From assembly GCA_016782355.1 (NCBI GenBank), contig JADHYP010000062.1, positions 1-7,961 of the forward strand: 7,961 nt of DNA, written 5' to 3'. A program made the position numbers and the translations under genes. Every line of letters begins with the position of its first letter. Position 1 is the first letter of the stretch. The notes under the pieces were generated by a model. It searched no databases, was not told where the DNA came from, and saw only the letters and a list, made by a program, of their open reading frames with translations. Source of the stretch: Candidatus Syntropharchaeum sp. (GTDB lineage: Archaea > Halobacteriota > Syntropharchaeia > Alkanophagales > Methanospirareceae). Of this stretch, positions 1-5,610 are shown piece by piece.

Positions 1-303
1 GGATTGAAACATTGATATGATGGGTATGTTGGGGTGTATTGTTGTAGTCGCAGAGGCTAATCCAATAAAACAAGGATTGAAACTGCTTTACGCTCCAATG
101 AGTTCCCCTCCTCTTCATTGTCGCAGAGGCTAATCCAATAAAACAAGGATTGAAACTCGGATCAGGTGGTGTAAATATTAATATGGTAACATTGTCGCAG
201 AGGCTAATCCAATAAAACAAGGATTGAAACTTAATAAGTCTTTTTGCATTGCTAAATTTATGCTTGGTCGCAGAGGCTAATCCAATAAAACAAGGATTGA
301 AAC
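1..303 (+). CRISPR. CRISPR array, trailer-proximal end (4 full repeats plus a partial one)
   Basis: Four identical 37-base repeats lie at 47-83, 120-156, 194-230 and 267-303. The last 10 bases of another repeat (GGATTGAAAC) are at 1-10. The four spacers are 36, 36, 37 and 36 bases (11-46, 84-119, 157-193, 231-266) and look unrelated to each other. Each repeat begins GTCGCAGAGG, ends GGATTGAAAC, and contains a short inverted repeat AATCC/GGATT. The ATTGAAAC end is the known 3' end of many archaeal and bacterial type I and III repeats and forms the 5' handle of the crRNA. This implies transcription left to right with the leader off the left edge, so the spacers seen are the oldest. The last repeat is undamaged. 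No cas gene is in the window, so the subtype cannot be assigned. No spacer matches anything obvious elsewhere in the window by eye. Confidence 0.97.
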
Positions 304-306
304 ATC

Positions 307-327
307 AAACCTTTTAGAAAAAGGTTT
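307..327 (+). terminator. Perfect hairpin directly after the last CRISPR repeat
   Basis: AAACCTTTT (307-315) and AAAAGGTTT (319-327) form a 9-bp stem around a 3-base loop, beginning 4 bases after the last repeat. The T-rich 5' arm and the position suggest a terminator or 3' processing structure for the pre-crRNA. This is inferred from location; a T-tract after the stem is absent. Confidence 0.4.
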
Positions 328-380
328 AATCCAAAACAAGTTTCTTTCGTGAAAAACGTTTACTAAAACTCTTTAAGTAG

Positions 381-397
381 TTTTTGCGAAGCAAAAA
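381..397. terminator. Hairpin with T and A runs, probable bidirectional terminator
   Basis: TTTTTGC (381-387) pairs with GCAAAAA (391-397) around GAA. Because the stem starts with T5 on one strand and ends with A5, each strand reads a T-run, which suits termination from either side. It lies between the convergent CRISPR transcript and rad50. Confidence 0.4.
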
Positions 398-419
398 TAA
401 TCCTGTTTCTTTGGTCAAG

Positions 420-438
420 CTTTCTTTTCTAAAGAAAG
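420..438. terminator. Perfect 8-bp hairpin, first of a related pair
   Basis: CTTTCTTT (420-427) pairs with AAAGAAAG (431-438) around TCT. It resembles the neighbouring hairpin at 452-471: both are preceded by AAGC and followed by GGTT. The two look like diverged tandem copies about 32 bases apart. It lies downstream of the rad50 stop on the minus strand. Confidence 0.4.
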
Positions 439-451
439 GTTGTTGGTAAAG

Positions 452-471
452 CTTCTTTCTTCAGAAAGAAG
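452..471 (-). terminator. Hairpin just past the rad50 stop codon
   Basis: CTTCTTTCT (452-460) is a perfect complement of AGAAAGAAG (463-471), giving an 8 to 9-bp stem with a very small loop. On the minus strand the stem begins 12 bases after the rad50 TAG, a normal place for a 3' end structure. The transcript-side sequence after it is only moderately T-rich, so the terminator call comes mainly from position. Confidence 0.45.
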
Positions 472-483
472 GTTTAAATTAAT

Positions 484-3246
484 CTACGCCCCCATCCGCA
501 CCCAACTCGCGCCTTCTTCATCTTCCGTCACCCTCAACACGTATTCCATATAATCCTTCACCTCCTCTATGTGCGTAATAAGAAATATCTGTCGGAACTT
601 CTTTGAAAGCTCGTTCAACGCCGTTATAATATTCCTTTTCCGAAGAGCGTCCTGCGACCCGAAAATCTCGTCGAGAATGATAAAATTAGTTTGAATAGCA
701 CTTCTTTCAGTGACGACAGCGGAAATCGCAAGCCTCAAACAAAGATTCGCTAAGTCCTCCTCGCCACCAGAAAACCTGTTTATCTCATACGCCGTCCCAT
801 CATCGTAAACAAACACGTCGTAGTTCTCATCCAGCTCCAGCTTGCCGTATTTACCATCCGTTAACCTTCCCAGCATACCAGATGCGTAATCAGAAAGCAT
901 CGGGCGGATCATTCCCACCATGTACACCTTGAAGTCGTTCATTATCTTTTCAAGCAAGCTGAGATACATTATCGCCGTCTCTTCCTTCTCTTTCTCCGCT
1001 ATTAACCGCTTTTGCTCCTCTATCTCCTCCAATACACGTTCTACGTCCTTGCAGACGTTCTCGAACTCGTTCTTCTTCTCTAAAAGCCTCAGCTTCGTTT
1101 CGTTCAATTCCTCCCTCTTACGGTCGTATCTCGCCTTCATCCCCACATACGCCATTTTATCAAACGCTAATTCTTCTATCTGTCTCTGCAACGCCGTTAT
1201 ATCTTCCGTAATCTTCCTTTCCAATTCGCTCAACCGCCGAACGTTATTCGTCACTGCTCCCGTCCTCTCTATCTCTGCTTTTAATCCGATTATCTCGCGA
1301 TACAGCACTTCAAGACCCGTTAGTGCGGAAATAACGTCCTTGTAGTCGTTCTCATCGAACTGCACATCCATAATGGGCGTCAAATCCGTTTTTATCAGCG
1401 CCAGTTCAGTTCTCCATCGCCCTAACTCACGTTCTTCATGCACAATTTTCAACTCCAAATCTTTCTTCACCCTAATTTTCTTCTCAAACTCGCTTAATTT
1501 TGAAATGACTTCTTTATATACGTTTTCGTCAAACTTCACAGCTTCAAAAGGCTTCAAATCGCTCATTACGACCTCCAATTCTTGCTTCCACCCTTCCAAT
1601 TCCTTCTTTTCATGCTCTATTTTTACGTCCAGTTCACGTTTCATAGTTACACGTTTTTCCAGCGCCTTATCCTCCTTTATAAGCAAATCCTCCTCGTTTT
1701 CCTTAGCAACAAGTTCCTCCTTCTTACTTTTGTATTCATTAAAAACCGAATAAAGTTTTTCCTTCCGGGTTCTTATCTCCTCACTCAGCTTCTTTATCAA
1801 CGTTTCGTAGTGCGTTCCCAATTCCCGCTCGCACATCGGGCATTCGCCGTCCGGACCCAGGTCCCCTATTTTATTCTTCTTCTCTTTACTCTCTTCTATA
1901 TCCTTCTTATTCTGTAATACGAGTGATTTAAAAGCGCCGAGCGAAGAATGTATGCTCTCCCTTTGTTTCCTTATCGCTTCTATCCTCCTCTTTACCGCTT
2001 CTACACTCTCCTCGACGTCTTCAAATTCTTTCCGCTCTTCTCTCAACCGCATTGTTTTCTCCTCTCTTCCTCCAATTTCCTGCATTGTTCTTTCTTTTCT
2101 TCTCATTAACTCCTCCTTTTGCTGATATTTCTCCTTCATCACCTCCATCTCTTCCTTGGTCTGCATCTGCGATTCAGAAGCAGCTTCTACACCTTCAAAT
2201 CCTGCCATTTTCTCCTCCAATCCTTTTATCTCTCCCGCCCTCCTCTTCATCTCCTGCTTATTTCTCTCTTCCCGCTTCAACAACTCCTGCTTTCGCTGAT
2301 AATTTTCCCGCATCGCATCCATCGCATCCTTCTTCTCTCTAAACCGGAAATACTGCGTTTCTTTATCTGCAATTTCTTCAAGCCGCTTTTCCTTTACGAG
2401 CAAATCCGCAAGCTCTTTTTCTTTCTCTTCCTTTCTCTTCCTCGTATTCTCCAGGTCGCTTCTTCTCTCGCCCATTGTATTACTCAGCTCCATGTATTTC
2501 TCATATTTCCTCGTGGCGGTTTCCAGCTCGTGTTTCGCTTCCTCCGCTTCTTTCTCTTTCACCACCTTCGCAGCTTCCATTTCTTTTATAACCGGTAAAA
2601 ACACTTCTTTCGTCTTCGTCAGTTCGTTCTTCTTACTTTTAAACACTTCTATCTTCTTCCTGCCTTCTTTATCCACGGTTGCCGCTTTTATACCCTCTAT
2701 CTTCTTCTCCTTTCCTCTCTTATCCTCCCTCATCGCCTGTATGCTCTTTTCTATCCTTTCTATGCCGAGCATACGAAGCACGAGCTTTTTTCGCTCCGCT
2801 GCTTTCATTGTTGACAGCGCATTCAACTCCTTCTGCCTTGCGAAAACGGAAGTAAAAAAAGACTGGTAATCCATGCCTATTCTGTCCTCTATGACTCCCG
2901 TAACCTCCTCAGCATTGTTGGTTATCTGCTTTCCATTAATAACGAGACTTGCTTTTGGCACTAAATTCTTGCCTACCATTTCTCTTACTACTTTATAACC
3001 ATCGCCTTCCAGCTCGAATTCCAAAGCAACACTGCAAGGCTCATTCGACGGTGCACCTTCTCTTTTTATCAGTTCTTTTGTTGTCCGAGCCGCATGATGC
3101 CCGAACAAGACCCAGCCTATCGCTTCTATCAAAGTCGTTTTCCCCACTCCGTTCAATCCGATAATGCCTATAACGCCATCCGGTAATTCAACATACGCAT
3201 TCTTATATTTTCGATAATTCCTCAGTGTTAGCGTTTTTAATAGCAT
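484..3246 (-). CDS. rad50: DNA double-strand break repair ATPase Rad50
   Basis: This is a 920-residue SMC-like ATPase that with Mre11 tethers and processes DNA ends. The N-terminal ATPase half has Walker A GLNGVGKTT (30-38) and a Q-loop glutamine at 138. Residues about 150-760 are Glu/Lys-rich coiled coil interrupted by the zinc hook CPMC (469-472), which dimerises Rad50 by sharing a zinc ion. The C-terminal half has the ABC signature FSGGE (825-829), Walker B FIILDE (855-860), D-loop GSQD (863-866) and switch histidine H892. All catalytic elements are present, so the protein should be active. Length is in the range of archaeal Rad50, somewhat longer than the roughly 880 residues of the Pyrococcus protein. 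The extra length is explained by two internal duplications described separately. The ATG at 3246 is the natural start because the MLLKTLTLRNYRKY strand immediately follows it. GGTGAG abuts the ATG, so a conventional ribosome site is poor and the message may have a very short leader. No mre11 is adjacent in the window. Confidence 0.97.
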   Translation of the reverse strand: MLLKTLTLRNYRKYKNAYVELPDGVIGIIGLNGVGKTTLIEAIGWVLFGHHAARTTKELIKREGAPSNEPCSVALEFELEGDGYKVVREMVGKNLVPKASLVINGKQITNNAEEVTGVIEDRIGMDYQSFFTSVFARQKELNALSTMKAAERKKLVLRMLGIERIEKSIQAMREDKRGKEKKIEGIKAATVDKEGRKKIEVFKSKKNELTKTKEVFLPVIKEMEAAKVVKEKEAEEAKHELETATRKYEKYMELSNTMGERRSDLENTRKRKEEKEKELADLLVKEKRLEEIADKETQYFRFREKKDAMDAMRENYQRKQELLKREERNKQEMKRRAGEIKGLEEKMAGFEGVEAASESQMQTKEEMEVMKEKYQQKEELMRRKERTMQEIGGREEKTMRLREERKEFEDVEESVEAVKRRIEAIRKQRESIHSSLGAFKSLVLQNKKDIEESKEKKNKIGDLGPDGECPMCERELGTHYETLIKKLSEEIRTRKEKLYSVFNEYKSKKEELVAKENEEDLLIKEDKALEKRVTMKRELDVKIEHEKKELEGWKQELEVVMSDLKPFEAVKFDENVYKEVISKLSEFEKKIRVKKDLELKIVHEERELGRWRTELALIKTDLTPIMDVQFDENDYKDVISALTGLEVLYREIIGLKAEIERTGAVTNNVRRLSELERKITEDITALQRQIEELAFDKMAYVGMKARYDRKREELNETKLRLLEKKNEFENVCKDVERVLEEIEEQKRLIAEKEKEETAIMYLSLLEKIMNDFKVYMVGMIRPMLSDYASGMLGRLTDGKYGKLELDENYDVFVYDDGTAYEINRFSGGEEDLANLCLRLAISAVVTERSAIQTNFIILDEIFGSQDALRKRNIITALNELSKKFRQIFLITHIEEVKDYMEYVLRVTEDEEGASWVRMGA
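1294..1641 (-). repeat. Tandem duplication in the descending coiled coil of Rad50
   Basis: Residues 536-593 and 594-651 are copies with an exact 58-residue period. Landmarks are KFDENVYKEVISKL against QFDENDYKDVISAL, and the pair KKELEGWKQEL against ERELGRWRTEL. DNA copies are at 1468-1641 and 1294-1467. The conserved tryptophan and the FDEN motif are unusual for plain coiled coil and argue for true homology between the copies. Confidence 0.88.
2011..2334 (-). repeat. Tandem duplication in the ascending coiled coil of Rad50
   Basis: Residues 305-354 and 364-412 are diverged copies with a 58 to 59-residue period. Aligned landmarks are MRENYQRKQELLKREER against MKEKYQQKEELMRRKER, and FEGVE against FEDVE. 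The DNA (2185-2334 and 2011-2157) is still clearly similar, roughly three bases in four over the best part by eye, so this is a real duplication and not just shared coiled-coil bias. Confidence 0.8.
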
Positions 3247-3286
3247 CTCACCACATACATAACTCTTTTTTATTCTTTACCCTTGC

Positions 3287-3294
3287 ATAATAAA
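3287..3294 (-). promoter_or_regulatory. Possible TATA box for rad50
   Basis: On the minus strand the sequence reads AGATTTATTATGC, with TTTATTAT at 3294-3287. An archaeal start site about 25 bases downstream would give a leader of under 20 bases before the ATG at 3246. The match is modest, and rad50 could also be read from the upstream gene's promoter across the 73-base gap. Confidence 0.35.
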
Positions 3295-3319
3295 TCTATC
3301 GCTTCACAGCTTCTAAATC

Positions 3320-3805
3320 TTAGCGGCTCGTTTCATGTTTTCTCAAACACCTCAACCCCTTTTTTTCCATATTCCAGTAAACGCAATCTCTCGGAGATGA
3401 ACAGCATATCTCCATGTATTTCCCGGAAACTTTCGATGCAATTATAGGATTGTATTCCGAATATCTCCTTAGTGCGTTTATAGCGTCTTCCTTATTCGTG
3501 TATCTGGCTTTTCCGGCATTTACTAATCCTTCTGCAAGTTCATCCAAAAATACGGATTCCGCAAAATCCCTGTTATGCAAGGCGAAGCAAACCCTCTGTC
3601 CAACGGCAACGTTTCTTGCGTTTTTTATGAGTCCCGAAGCTTCATCAACCGTTATCTGCATGGGTTCGAACTTTTCAATCTTCTCAAGCAGTTTTTTACC
3701 GACGTAACTCCCGATAAGCGATAATTCAACTGCTTTGATTGCCCTCAACGTCGTTTCGGCGTCTTCGAGTATCTTGCCCGATACGTAATCCTCTACTTTC
3801 GCCAT
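3320..3805 (-). CDS. Uncharacterised 161-residue protein with a C-terminal cysteine cluster
   Basis: I do not recognise this family. The first 130 residues look soluble and mostly helical, with no signal peptide or membrane segment. A single Cys (C73) lies in the middle. The C-terminal 35 residues contain CC at 134-135, then C141 and C153, with aromatic and basic residues between them (CVYWNMEKKGLRC). That spacing could hold a zinc ion or an iron-sulfur cluster, but this is inference. The start at 3805 follows a strong TATA-like box by about 40 bases. GGTGAT lies 2 bases before the ATG, closer than a usual ribosome site. The gene lies 73 bases upstream of rad50 on the same strand, where archaea often keep mre11, herA or nurA. 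It shows no Mre11 phosphoesterase motifs, so it does not replace Mre11 in an obvious way. Co-expression with rad50 is plausible. Confidence 0.85.
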   Translation of the reverse strand: MAKVEDYVSGKILEDAETTLRAIKAVELSLIGSYVGKKLLEKIEKFEPMQITVDEASGLIKNARNVAVGQRVCFALHNRDFAESVFLDELAEGLVNAGKARYTNKEDAINALRRYSEYNPIIASKVSGKYMEICCSSPRDCVYWNMEKKGLRCLRKHETSR

Positions 3806-3843
3806 GTATCACCAGGTGCCTTTAAGCTGCTAAGCTCTTAGTC

Positions 3844-3853
3844 TTTTTATATC
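3844..3853 (-). promoter_or_regulatory. TATA box for the 161-residue gene, overlapping the upstream stop codon
   Basis: The minus strand reads GATATAAAAAGAC, a strong archaeal TATA match, about 43 bases before the ATG at 3805. It overlaps the TAA of the 42-residue gene. An imperfect palindrome CTAAG..CTTAG (3830-3841) sits between box and gene, close to the expected transcription start, and could be an operator. Confidence 0.55.
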
Positions 3854-3975
3854 TGTTCCTGAATTTTCTCTTTCAACCAAGCATTGATAAGTGTCTCGGA
3901 AGAGATTTCTCTTTTTTTAGCAATTTCTGTCAATGTATTAGCAAGTTCAGTGTTTTTAGATTTACTTTCTGTCAT
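3847..3975 (-). CDS. 42-residue protein, likely ribbon-helix-helix antitoxin-like
   Basis: A short reading frame starts with ATG at 3975 behind a perfect ribosome site (AAGGAGG, 3980-3986, spaced 4 bases) and ends in TAA at 3847. The product runs MTESKSKNTELANTLTEIAK and closes with SSETLINAWLKEKIQEQI. The pattern of a helix with EIAKKRxIS, then SxxTLIxxWLKEKI, resembles the two helices of CopG/ribbon-helix-helix antitoxins, whose C-terminus often reads WLxEKL. The N-terminal DNA-contacting beta strand is not evident, so it may be a truncated or divergent member. No toxin gene is adjacent: downstream is the 161-residue gene, 41 bases away. The ribosome site and TATA box make expression likely; the family call is tentative. 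Confidence 0.7.
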   Translation of the reverse strand: MTESKSKNTELANTLTEIAKKREISSETLINAWLKEKIQEQI

Positions 3976-4021
3976 ATTGCCTCCTTTCTTTTCTTGCCAT
4001 GTCTCTGGCACTCAATATTAA

Positions 4022-4249
4022 TACTTCTTTTGTCCTTTTATAAATTCTCGTTTCCTTAAACTACCAAAAGAAAGCTTTTTACCATATATTCGCTTAGCAT
4101 TTGTTGGTACGAATGTTTTAAAAAATGCGTTCGATAAATGTCCGGTATGCGGAGCTGATATAGGTAAGCCTCTTGCCAAGTGCCCCAACTGTGGTGCGGA
4201 CCTCATAGAGCAATATGCGAGGAGGGTGACTTCGCGTTACGTACACTAA
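4022..4249 (+). pseudogene. Double-CxxC zinc-ribbon reading frame without a start codon
   Basis: An open frame of 75 codons ends in TAA at 4247-4249. It encodes CPVCGADIG, six residues, then CPNCGADL (Cys codons at 4139, 4148, 4181 and 4190), a classic zinc ribbon with two CxxC knuckles, followed by a short tail ending SRYVH. No ATG, GTG or TTG lies in frame between the upstream stop (4019-4021) and the zinc ribbon. ATG codons at 4113, 4125 and 4138 are in other frames and meet stops quickly. A run of six A at 4120-4125 just precedes the ribbon, so a one-base indel there could have broken an original start. Alternatively this is the 3' end of a larger lost gene, or it uses a rare start such as ATT. 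The strong terminator 23 bases after its stop supports past or present transcription. Confidence 0.5.
4036..4045 (-). promoter_or_regulatory. TATA box for the 42-residue gene
   Basis: The minus strand reads TTTATAAAAG at 4045-4036. A start about 25 bases downstream would give a leader of roughly 35 to 40 bases that includes the AAGGAGG ribosome site before the ATG at 3975. Confidence 0.5.
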
Positions 4250-4271
4250 GGTAGTGATAGGAAGTTAAGAG

Positions 4272-4303
4272 AAGAGAGCTTCCCAAAAGCTCTCTTATTT
4301 TTT
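4272..4303 (+). terminator. Hairpin plus T-run terminator
   Basis: AAGAGAGCTT (4272-4281) and AAGCTCTCTT (4287-4296) form a perfect 10-bp stem around CCCAA, followed by A and then six T (4298-4303) and a further T-rich stretch. This is the best terminator in the window. It ends the zinc-ribbon transcript and separates it from the CBS gene. Confidence 0.75.
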
Positions 4304-4348
4304 CTCTTTTGCCGCCTTTTGTATTTTTTAAGTAGTGAAGAAGAGAAG

Positions 4349-4747
4349 ATGAAAGTTAGAGATGTGATGAGCCGTCCAGTCATCACTGAAGATGAAGACG
4401 TTTCGGTCACAATAGTATCGGAGGATATGGAACTCTCGGGAATAGGGTGTGTGGTTATAACAAAGGAAGATAAACCTACGGGAATAATCACTGATCGTGA
4501 TATAGCAATAAAAATTTGTGCAACGAAGAGAAGGGCAAGTGAAGTAAAAGCAAAAGAAATGATGTCCTCCCCTTTGGTCACCATCAAGCCTGGAGTATCT
4601 GTGGAAGAAGCAGGCGAACTCCTGGCAGAGAATAACATAAGAAGGCTGCCTGTGATGGAAAATGATAAGCTCGTAGGCATTATAAGCGTTAGAAATATAC
4701 TGACGAAAGCGCCGAAGCATATAAAAAAATTCTATCCCGAGGAATAA
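4349..4747 (+). CDS. Two-CBS-domain protein (Bateman module)
   Basis: This 132-residue protein consists almost entirely of two CBS domains, at about residues 3-60 and 68-122. Typical landmarks are MKVRDVMSRPVIT at the start, TGIITDRDIA (44-53), KEMMSSPLVTI (69-79), and RRLPVMENDKLVGIIS (98-113). CBS pairs bind adenosine nucleotides, S-adenosylmethionine or related ligands and usually sense energy state. A stand-alone pair has no catalytic domain, so the target is unknown. I chose the ATG at 4349 because MKVRDVM is the canonical beginning of such proteins. An in-frame TTG at 4319 would add ten unlikely residues inside a T-rich, promoter-like stretch. No strong ribosome site precedes the ATG. 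The T/A-rich stretch at 4321-4330 would place transcription start near the ATG, so the message may be leaderless. The gene converges on the mutS remnant. Confidence 0.92.
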   Translation: MKVRDVMSRPVITEDEDVSVTIVSEDMELSGIGCVVITKEDKPTGIITDRDIAIKICATKRRASEVKAKEMMSSPLVTIKPGVSVEEAGELLAENNIRRLPVMENDKLVGIISVRNILTKAPKHIKKFYPEE

Positions 4748-4792
4748 GTTCTGACATTATGACGAGTAACTATATTTATAGAAGCACGCTAA

Positions 4793-4903
4793 TCAATCAT
4801 ATCCCTCGATCCTTTTCTTCATCTCATACAACTTATTTAACGCTTCTATCGGTGAAATCTTCTCCCGATTTATAGACTTTAACACTGGATGGTTTTGGCT
4901 GAT
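4793..4903 (-). pseudogene. mutS: C-terminal remnant of MutS mismatch repair protein
   Basis: On the minus strand 36 codons, opened by a stop at 4904-4906 and ended by TGA at 4793-4795, encode a peptide with NHPVLKSI followed by ISPIEALNKLYEMKK. This matches the conserved tail of MutS, usually of the form HPVLEEL...LTPLEALNxLYELKK. Nothing upstream in this frame or the others carries the MutS ATPase or clamp domains, so only the last few percent of the gene survives. It is not an ORF with a start. Recognition rests on a short but distinctive motif. A longer overlapping frame (minus, 4833-5177) over the same bases has no family match I can see. Confidence 0.55.
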
Positions 4904-5084
4904 TTATCTCATATTTTTCACGTAATAAATCTAAATTGAAAGGTCCAAAAGGGGTTTTTGTGTCTTTAAACGCTTCAAAAAACTTTTCAAATCCCTCCTT
5001 TATCAAGTCAGAAAGACGTATGCTAAATTCAAAAATTTTTTTATTGGAAATCACATTACGCCTAGATATGTTAAAATCTATAAT
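4904..5084 (-). other. Unassigned AT-rich stretch between the mutS tail and the IS end
   Basis: A minus-strand frame is open through here and could encode a stretch such as FEFSIRLSDLIKEGFEKFF. It reads on from the IS end without its own start and ends past the mutS tail in a conflicting frame. I do not recognise it. It may be a fragment of a lost gene that the IS interrupted, or chance openness in AT-rich DNA. Confidence 0.3.
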
Positions 5085-5610
5085 AGACTTGTTGCGAAAT
5101 AATATCCAGCGAAAGGATGAGTTACCGCAGTCCTTACGGGCCTCTCGATTCAACAGCACTTCAAGTGATAATTCCATAATTCACATGATATCAAGATAAC
5201 CTCGTCATTAAACTTATCTTTCTTATTACGAAACTTGTCAGTAGTTATCTTAAATCGCTTAATTCCACCGATGGCATGCTCTACCAGGACTCTAAGGCCG
5301 CTGATAACTTTATTCTGCGCCTTCTCCTCATCGTTCAATTCTTTCCCTCTCGGCTTCTTCTTCTTGCCGGAGTAGTTCTCTTTTTGCTTTTCGTTGTCTT
5401 TCGGTCTTTGGATCGGCCTCTCCGTTCCGTCGATGAATATGTCCTTAGCTTCGGGGAATATCTCAAATAACTCCTCTAAAGTGCTAATTTTCCTCTTTGG
5501 CAATACCATCTTTTTACCAAGCACTTTCTCCAATATCGATGTTAATTTCTGGACATTGCTGCATGCGTTAGACCGGTCGAGATCAAATATGTCTGCAATA
5601 ACACAATAGT
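5085..5610 (-). mobile_element. IS5-like insertion sequence remnant
   Basis: One edge is recognisable: AGACTTGTTGCGAAAT begins at 5085, and sequences of this kind (AGACTTxTTGC) are typical terminal repeats of IS elements in the IS5 superfamily. It lies 65 bases beyond the transposase stop, as expected. The matching inverted repeat at the other edge is missing; the element stops abruptly at about 5600-5610, next to the vapB start codon. The element is therefore deleted at one side and internally, and cannot transpose on its own. Confidence 0.65.
5150..5608 (-). pseudogene. IS5-family (DDE_Tnp_4 type) transposase, truncated and internally deleted
   Basis: Recognisable parts are the N-terminal helix region (IFDLDRSNACSNVQ), VLGKKMVLPKRK, the first catalytic aspartate in FIDGTERPIQRPK, ENYSGKKK, then KPRGKEL, and the third catalytic residue in VEHAIGGIKRF, ending CELWNYHLKCC and TGA at 5150. 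In intact relatives several dozen residues separate YSGKKK from KKPRGKEL and carry the second catalytic aspartate (a GDxGFQG-like motif). Here the two join directly at a run of four AAG codons (5354-5365), so the second aspartate is gone. The N-terminus is also missing: the frame begins only at a TTG at 5626 inside the vapB-like gene. The frame is otherwise uninterrupted, so the deletion looks fairly recent. It cannot be catalytically active. Confidence 0.85.

Noticed and set aside
415..486. Read-through of the rad50 TAG as pyrrolysine
   Set aside because: TAG can encode pyrrolysine in some methanogens, but the next 22 codons lie in the hairpin region and look non-coding. The protein already ends beyond the last conserved Rad50 motif.
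920..3164. Several plus-strand open frames inside rad50 (for example 920-1345, 2119-2598)
   Set aside because: They are rich in Ser, Phe and Leu, as expected from the complement of a Lys/Glu-rich coiled coil, have no ribosome sites and match no family.
4319..4348. TTG at 4319 as the start of the CBS protein
   Set aside because: It adds ten atypical residues in a T-rich promoter-like stretch, and the family normally starts at MKVRDVM.
4246..4720. Minus-strand open frames opposite the CBS gene
   Set aside because: They are antisense shadows of a clearly recognisable two-CBS protein and have no promoter or ribosome site.
4833..5177. 114-residue minus-strand frame spanning the IS end
   Set aside because: It crosses the IS terminus and overlaps the mutS tail in another frame. 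It is at best a composite of unrelated fragments, so I listed only the unexplained middle part.
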